A DNA stretch of 47,549 nt from Lachnospiraceae bacterium (GTDB taxonomy: Bacteria; Bacillota; Clostridia; Lachnospirales; Lachnospiraceae). The notes under the pieces are model-generated. The model did no database searches. It saw only the letters and a list, made by a program, of their open reading frames with translations, and was not told where the DNA came from. Position 1 is the first letter of the stretch; the number at the start of each line of letters is the position of its first letter. The DNA is taken from the NCBI GenBank assembly GCA_014804245.1, contig JAAVAE010000058.1, forward strand, positions 1 to 47,549, read 5' to 3'. This document shows positions 42,356 through 47,549 of the stretch, piece after piece. Position numbers and translations under genes: made by a program.

Positions 42356-44992
42356 ATGAGACATACTAATTACAAATACAGAGAAAATGAATATATAAAG
42401 TTTACGCTATGGTTCATTTTATGCATTGTTGTAATATTATTCCCTTTTGTTCTGCATGATAAAAGTCTGATTCAGGATGGAGACAGCTTCAATCAGTCGT
42501 TTCCTTTATTTGTATATATCGGGCAATGGCTAAGAGCGTGTCTGCGCGGCGAGATACGATTGTTTGATTTCAGGCTGGGGTTGGGGGATGATGTCATACA
42601 TGCACTGAACTGGCATGGGTTTGGGGATGTAACGCAGATTTTGTCAATGGCAGTTCCTTATAGGTATGCTGAATATGCATATGCGTTTGTGATGATACTG
42701 AAATTGTGGCTATGTGGGATTTCCTTTCTTATATACATAAGGAGGTATGTTCGACATGGGGAGTATAGAGTAATAGGTGCGTTACTTTATGCCTGCAGCA
42801 CATATGCATTAGGGTGGGGGTTCAACTGCTGGATGTTCCTTGCTCCTATGATGACTTTTCCGTTAATATTAGCGGGAATTGATGTAATCTGTGAGGAAGA
42901 GGACAACTTTTCAAATGCACTGCTGGCGGGGCTTCTGGTACAGACCTTAAATGGTTTTTATTTTTTATATATGGAAACACTTCTGGCAATTTTGTATTTT
43001 GGAGTAAAGGAATATGTCATATTACGAAATAAGATATCTGATAGGTTGAAGAAGCTTATTCGGGATGGAATAAGAATTTTCTTTGTGGCACTGTTAGCCG
43101 TCAGCCTGGGAGCACCGTTGTTGATTCCATCTATTGCAGGATACTTGCAGAGCAGCCGCACCGGAAGCGGGCAGGTTGTGAGTATATGGGAAATGATTGT
43201 ATATCCACTTGACTTTTATCGGGGGGTGCTGTCCTATCTTCTTATTCCCAATATTTACAGGAACATTTTCACACTGGGATATCTTCCGTTAATTGCGATT
43301 ATTACAGTATTCTTTCATAGAGTGAGTAGAAATAGAGTCCACAGATATCTATTACTTTTATTTTCGCTATTATACTGTATTCCTCTGTGGGGAAGTGCAA
43401 TGAATGGATTTTCTTATCATACAGACAGATGGCTCTTTGCGTTTACACTGATTATAACCGTGCTGGCGGCATCGGGTTTAGATGCGGAAACAGTTTTATC
43501 CAAGAAGGAAAAAATATTATTTTATCTATGTACTTGTGTACTGATTATTTTATATTTGACAGACGGTGACTATTATGCCGGAAAATCGTTGTCTGCGTTG
43601 ATTTATGGCGGGATAGGAATTTTGCTGCCGGTTGCCTGGAATCAGAGAAAGAAGTATTCCAGACTAATACTTCCATTTGCTGTATGTCTGATTATTCTGA
43701 ATGGATTGCTGGTATTTTGCCCGAGGGAATTAGGCGGCAGCGGATATGTGTTTGGGTTTAAAGGAAGAGGGACGGTAAAAAAGGAGATCGACCGGCAAGT
43801 TGACAGTATTGAGGAGGTAAAAGGAGAATTTGAGAGAAGGGACATGTATGCAGTTTCTCTAGGGGCTTCTCTCATGAAAAATTTTTATGGCACCACAGAA
43901 TATTTTAGTACATTAAACGGTAATACATTTGAATTTTATAGGAATCTGTGTATATCCCCCGGAACATTTGGCGCGACATGGGTATTAAAGGGGCTGGATG
44001 GAAGGGTGGAGCTGGATGCTTTGCTTTCTGTCAGACAGGTTATGGAGTACACAGAAGATGAACTGGAATCCGTGTACAGGTATAACACGGCATATCTGCC
44101 AATGGGTGTGACCTACCAGTCATGGATCAGTCTGGAACAATTTGAACAGCTAAGTCCAATGGAAAAAGAAGCAGCATTGATAAAATACGTGGTGTTGGAG
44201 GAGAACGAAGAAAGAGAATCAAAGATATCCGTGCCGAAGGAAGTCGAATTGGATCAAAGTATTCTGGAGGCAGACAAGGAAGAAAACTATACGATTGAAC
44301 TGCAAAATATCGTGCAGGATGGGAAGATGCTCTATGCAAAAGAGGATGCGGTTATCAGAGTATATCTGGAGGACTTTTGCGATTGCGAAAGGGGAGTTCC
44401 GGCTAAAAGTGAACTATATGTTCAGCTGAGGGAAATGTTTTTGCTTGACCAGGGAACAGCAGATATAGGCGTTGGAAATAAGAAAATCCAATTAAGGAAT
44501 GTAAATGATGATTACTATATGGGAGTTGATGAGTTCTGGATTAATGTTACGGAGTGGAAAAGCGACCATCGGGGACAATATTTTGATATCAGACTGCCTG
44601 ATGGAAAAGGGTATTCTTTGGAGGAAATAAAAGTATATCAACATGAAATAAATTATGATGCAATTGAAGAGAGAAAAGAAAATGCATTGGCTCATCTGGA
44701 AGTAGGAATTAATAGAATTTCCGGGGAAGCAGATTGCGCAGAAAGTGCATTGGCGCTGTTTGCCATACCATATGGTGAAGGATGGAAAGCCTATGTGGAC
44801 GGTGCGGAGCAGCCTGTTTACAAAGCAGATATAGGGTTTCTGGCGATTGAGTTAGATGAAGGAAGCCATACGGTTGTACTGGAGTATGTGACACCAGGGT
44901 TGATTCCGGGATGTATATGTGCCGTCATTAGTTTGGCAGCTTTGGTGATTGTCTATGGCAGGAGGCGTAAAAGAAGGATCACAGGGGACTGA
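42356..44992 (+). CDS. YfhO-family membrane protein (GT-C type)
   Basis: This protein of about 878 residues has roughly a dozen membrane segments in the first 480 residues and a large extracytoplasmic C-terminal domain before a final helix. QDGDSFNQSFPLFVYIG near residue 40 and GDVTQILSMAVPY fit YfhO proteins, GT-C type enzymes that in Bacillus and relatives glycosylate teichoic acids outside the membrane using undecaprenyl-phosphate sugars. It probably decorates the polymer of this locus or a wall polymer. ATG 42356 is chosen over TTG 42338; neither has a strong ribosome binding site. It is the last gene of the operon and is followed by a terminator. Confidence 0.82.
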   Translation: MRHTNYKYRENEYIKFTLWFILCIVVILFPFVLHDKSLIQDGDSFNQSFPLFVYIGQWLRACLRGEIRLFDFRLGLGDDVIHALNWHGFGDVTQILSMAVPYRYAEYAYAFVMILKLWLCGISFLIYIRRYVRHGEYRVIGALLYACSTYALGWGFNCWMFLAPMMTFPLILAGIDVICEEEDNFSNALLAGLLVQTLNGFYFLYMETLLAILYFGVKEYVILRNKISDRLKKLIRDGIRIFFVALLAVSLGAPLLIPSIAGYLQSSRTGSGQVVSIWEMIVYPLDFYRGVLSYLLIPNIYRNIFTLGYLPLIAIITVFFHRVSRNRVHRYLLLLFSLLYCIPLWGSAMNGFSYHTDRWLFAFTLIITVLAASGLDAETVLSKKEKILFYLCTCVLIILYLTDGDYYAGKSLSALIYGGIGILLPVAWNQRKKYSRLILPFAVCLIILNGLLVFCPRELGGSGYVFGFKGRGTVKKEIDRQVDSIEEVKGEFERRDMYAVSLGASLMKNFYGTTEYFSTLNGNTFEFYRNLCISPGTFGATWVLKGLDGRVELDALLSVRQVMEYTEDELESVYRYNTAYLPMGVTYQSWISLEQFEQLSPMEKEAALIKYVVLEENEERESKISVPKEVELDQSILEADKEENYTIELQNIVQDGKMLYAKEDAVIRVYLEDFCDCERGVPAKSELYVQLREMFLLDQGTADIGVGNKKIQLRNVNDDYYMGVDEFWINVTEWKSDHRGQYFDIRLPDGKGYSLEEIKVYQHEINYDAIEERKENALAHLEVGINRISGEADCAESALALFAIPYGEGWKAYVDGAEQPVYKADIGFLAIELDEGSHTVVLEYVTPGLIPGCICAVISLAALVIVYGRRRKRRITGD

Positions 44993-45010
44993 TTTCTGTG
45001 GTCCTTTTTT
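44976..45010. terminator. Bidirectional intrinsic terminator
   Basis: GGATCACAG (44976-44984) pairs with CTGTGGTCC (44996-45004), with one G-T wobble, and is followed by six T residues (45005-45010). Read on the minus strand the same hairpin is followed by TTCTTTT. It starts within the last codons of the YfhO-family gene and lies between convergent genes, so it should end both the long operon and the minus-strand GT-C unit. Confidence 0.85.
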
Positions 45011-45034
45011 GTAGGTGCCCCAGCGCAATTGGGT

Positions 45035-46234
45035 TTAGGATGAATGCTGCTCTATATGCAGTACATTTTTAGGTGCTTGCTTAGCTGACTGGCGCAAATA
45101 GATGATATAGGTATAAAGCAGATAAGAAATAAGAAAGAGCAGAGCAGCAGGTCTCTCCATGTAGGCTGTGTCGAATAAAAAGTAACTATAGGATAATAGA
45201 CTTAACGTTCCTGAAACAAGTGCAAATGGAATATAAATCTTGCTTAGAAAACATAGCAGGAGTAGCATGATGTCCAGACCGTAGGTATAGCGCTCATGCA
45301 TCACGGGTAAAAACAGAACACAGGTCCAGCAGCTCCAGCATGCAAAATTGAGAAAATCCTCAGGATGAAGTAATTCTTTTTTTGATGATAATACCAGATA
45401 TAATCCTGCACCTAACAGGCATATAGTTAAAATAACTGCAAATTTCCCAAGGGTTTCATAATCACCACCGGTCAATACCCATAGATTGGGGATATTGGCA
45501 TACATTACAGGCTGTTCTTTCGTCTGGAATAAATAAATGTCCCATGGAGCCAATAAACTGCGTCCAGCTAAAAATCCAGGTATTCCTGATAACTCTAAGA
45601 CAAGGGCGGAAATAAGAAAATTTAAAATGCTGAAATCCTTTTTGTAGAAGTAATAACAGATAATAAAAGGAACAATAAAAATTGTCTGTAGTTTAAATGC
45701 AAATGCTGCGCCCAGAAAGACAAATGCGAGAACATACTTTCCCTTATATAGGTTTCGCAGAGTAAGGATGCAGAAAAATACGTATATGGAATCGCATTGC
45801 CCCCAAAAGGAGGAGTTGAAAACAACTGTGGGAAATAAAAGAATCAGGCAATAAGCACAGTTAAAGGTTAGTTTACACATGGATCTTCCGGATAATTCAC
45901 ATATAAATATGGCACCATAATAGGCCAGTAAAAAATCAAAAATACAGGAAACAATTTTGTAGGATATGACAGGATCAATGTTGATGTATGTCAGAAACGC
46001 TATGATTGTCTGATATAAAATGTTATAATCTCCAACCTGTATTGATAAACCACTAAAACCTCCAAGTTCCTTCATTGTATGAAACCAGGGATTCAGGAAG
46101 ACGAACATATCCTTGGATATAAAATTTCTTCCCAAAATACGAATAGCGACGCCTAAGGCTGTAATTATAAGAAAGAAGAAGATATCTTTGTACTGTTCAA
46201 TTGTTTTTATTATTTTTTTTTCAAGTATAAACAT
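45035..46234 (-). CDS. GT-C type mannosyltransferase-like membrane protein (Gpi18-related)
   Basis: This polytopic protein of 399 residues has around ten helices and a short cytoplasmic start. FWGQCDSIYVFF, AFAFKLQTIFIVPF and VMHERYTYGLD are typical of the mannosyltransferase family related to Gpi18, which uses lipid-linked sugar donors. Only hydrophobic and charged motifs support the call, so the sugar is unknown. On the minus strand AAAGGA lies 8 bases before ATG 46234. The frame up to 46336 overlaps the next gene and is rejected. Codons 5-8 contain an A9 run. The gene is markedly AT-rich. Confidence 0.75.
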   Translation of the reverse strand: MFILEKKIIKTIEQYKDIFFFLIITALGVAIRILGRNFISKDMFVFLNPWFHTMKELGGFSGLSIQVGDYNILYQTIIAFLTYINIDPVISYKIVSCIFDFLLAYYGAIFICELSGRSMCKLTFNCAYCLILLFPTVVFNSSFWGQCDSIYVFFCILTLRNLYKGKYVLAFVFLGAAFAFKLQTIFIVPFIICYYFYKKDFSILNFLISALVLELSGIPGFLAGRSLLAPWDIYLFQTKEQPVMYANIPNLWVLTGGDYETLGKFAVILTICLLGAGLYLVLSSKKELLHPEDFLNFACWSCWTCVLFLPVMHERYTYGLDIMLLLLCFLSKIYIPFALVSGTLSLLSYSYFLFDTAYMERPAALLFLISYLLYTYIIYLRQSAKQAPKNVLHIEQHSS

Positions 46235-46247
46235 ATTGTAAATCCTT

Positions 46248-47549
46248 TCATTGCTTATATGCAAGATAGAACATGCCGTCTGAATGAATGATGGTGAACC
46301 CTGCATTTGTGAAAACGGAGGTATCATACGAATCATCTAATAAGTAGAGTGCCTGTTCATCCAGATGATTCAAATCTATGTTATAGGAATAATTAGTAAA
46401 GCCATCAACATCCAGAAAACTGCTTGGGTAGTTATTATATTGCACAGTGTCAATATATGCGGTTACATTTTCTTTACTATAGAATAGTACAATAGGATAG
46501 GGTAATTTCTGGGTGACGTAAATTGTCGTATCATAATCCAGCGCCCTTTCTATCATTTCTGCGGCACCATAATAAAAATATTCTTTTACTTTTTCTTTGT
46601 ATCCTGTAAAATAATAATTCGTAAAACTGATGAAAAGGACAAAATAAGCAGTAAAAATCAAGACAGCTGTTTTTTTGAACCGCAGTGACATTTTATATAA
46701 TCCATAGGATACTATGATTATCATAGGAAGGATAAGACTGTTGATTTTGGTTATATTTGCTTCGACCAAGAGTCCTAACAAGAAAGAAGCGGCAAAGTAA
46801 ATCATGATAAAAATTCCTGCGTCAAAATGCTTTTCTTTCCAATGATTGATTATGTCACATAATAAAAGAAATAATCCAATCAAAAAAAGCGGAAGGGTAA
46901 TAGGAAAAAAAATACCAAAAAAATCGGCGGCATTTACAATATAATGATCTGATTGGTAAAATAAAATATAGCAAAGATTTTTTAAATTACTTCCAATATT
47001 ATTCAGAGATACTTCGTTCGAACGCATTACAACTAATTTCGGAATAGAAAAAAAAGAAGTTTGTATCTCGGGTAATATTCCCTGATTAATAAGTAAAAAC
47101 AGCAACAGAGGCAGAGCCAAGATGAACAAAATTAATACGGAAATTACAGTTTCTTTACACAGCTGTATCTTCTTGTAGCATATACAGTAAAGGATTTGCA
47201 AAAAAAGAATTAATGGCACAATTAGCCAGATTGTAGCATAGCAATATAAGGAAAGACCATAGAAAAGAGCGGACAAAGGATAAAAAAGAGGTTTTTCTAA
47301 GCCTAATACAAAGAAGTATAATCCAAAAATCAAGAATGCAGGGGCTAAATTGGATTCCAATCCCCAACGCGAAAGCATTATATGCCAAGGCATGATTGCA
47401 GTCAGAAAAAGGGATATAAAGCAGATGGCAGATTGAAAAATTTTTTTTGTGAGAAGAAAAATAACCCATAAAGTAAAGCATGCAATAATAACCTGCGGCA
47501 TGCGGATTGCAAACGTATTTAATCCCAATAGTGAAATAAATGGAATCAT
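46248..47549 (-). CDS. GT39/ArnT-like membrane glycosyltransferase, 5' end cut by window
   Basis: The 433 visible residues are the C-terminal part of a long polytopic GT-C protein whose start lies beyond the window. The segment AIRMPQVIIACFTLWVIF followed by LTAIMPWHIMLSRWGLESN fits the ArnT/PMT-like group, which transfers sugars from polyprenyl-phosphate donors outside the membrane. The last 110 residues form a soluble domain. It ends 13 bases before the next gene, with which it shares the strand and probably an operon. The gene is strongly AT-rich. Specificity is unknown. Confidence 0.75.
   Translation of the reverse strand: MIPFISLLGLNTFAIRMPQVIIACFTLWVIFLLTKKIFQSAICFISLFLTAIMPWHIMLSRWGLESNLAPAFLIFGLYFFVLGLEKPLFYPLSALFYGLSLYCYATIWLIVPLILFLQILYCICYKKIQLCKETVISVLILFILALPLLLFLLINQGILPEIQTSFFSIPKLVVMRSNEVSLNNIGSNLKNLCYILFYQSDHYIVNAADFFGIFFPITLPLFLIGLFLLLCDIINHWKEKHFDAGIFIMIYFAASFLLGLLVEANITKINSLILPMIIIVSYGLYKMSLRFKKTAVLIFTAYFVLFISFTNYYFTGYKEKVKEYFYYGAAEMIERALDYDTTIYVTQKLPYPIVLFYSKENVTAYIDTVQYNNYPSSFLDVDGFTNYSYNIDLNHLDEQALYLLDDSYDTSVFTNAGFTIIHSDGMFYLAYKQ

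Noticed and set aside
1..47549. Insertion sequences, integrases, tRNA or CRISPR
   Set aside because: No transposase or integrase-like proteins, no tRNA-like cloverleaf and no regularly spaced repeats were seen.

Overview
The window looks like a large surface-polysaccharide (capsule, exopolysaccharide or cell-wall glycan) locus from a low-to-mid-GC Gram-positive, most likely a gut-type Clostridium/Lachnospiraceae. The indications are strong AGGAGG-type ribosome binding sites, tight + strand gene packing with 4-base ATGA overlaps, and the protein families present (PglK-like ABC exporters, DUF5672, a VTC/DUF4956/CotH trio). This taxonomic reading is inference. I see no rRNA, tRNA, CRISPR array, transposase or integrase, and no intergenic gap over 300 bases.

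Layout. (1) 1-148: nested inverted repeats beyond the end of a minus-strand unit. (2) 149-2713, minus: an MBOAT acyltransferase and a membrane-anchored SGNH-like partner, a probable O-acylation pair. (3) 2882-5800, plus: two tandem GT11 fucosyltransferase-like genes and a GT2. A pair of divergent promoters separates this unit from (2). (4) 5804-6676, minus: a sugar O-methyltransferase. (5) 6856-44992, plus: a run of about 38 kb starting at a good promoter with a tandem-repeat leader and ending at a clear bidirectional terminator. It holds two PglK-like ABC exporters, a Wzx flippase, three Wzy-like proteins and a polyprenyl-phosphate sugar-phosphate transferase. It also holds many glycosyltransferases (GT11, GT17, GT2, GT4, a GT26-GT4 fusion, DUF5672, a GT-D-like protein), a pyruvyl transferase, two LbH acetyltransferases, an FdtA/FdtB-type amino-sugar pair, a GH105 hydrolase, the VTC-DUF4956-CotH trio and a YfhO-family protein. 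(6) 45035-47549, minus: two AT-rich GT-C type integral membrane glycosyltransferases, the second cut by the window edge.

How it fits together (inference). The sugar-phosphate transferase primes undecaprenyl phosphate and the soluble glycosyltransferases extend a heteropolymeric repeat. FdtA/FdtB-type enzymes supply a 3-amino-3,6-dideoxyhexose. Fucosyl, pyruvyl, O-acetyl and O-methyl groups decorate the unit. Wzx and/or the PglK-like transporters flip it, and one or more Wzy-like proteins polymerise it. The genes for dTDP-4-keto-6-deoxyglucose and GDP-fucose are not in the window and must lie elsewhere if these sugars are used. Three Wzy-like genes, two ABC exporters and a mirrored ABC/GT11/DUF5672 arrangement at the two ends suggest assembly from several glycan modules.

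The least expected contents are the VTC-DUF4956-CotH cassette with its apparent ATT start codon, the GT26-GT4 fusion, an SGNH protein that appears to have lost its middle third, a GT11 copy with a broken donor-binding motif, and the GH105 hydrolase without a signal peptide.
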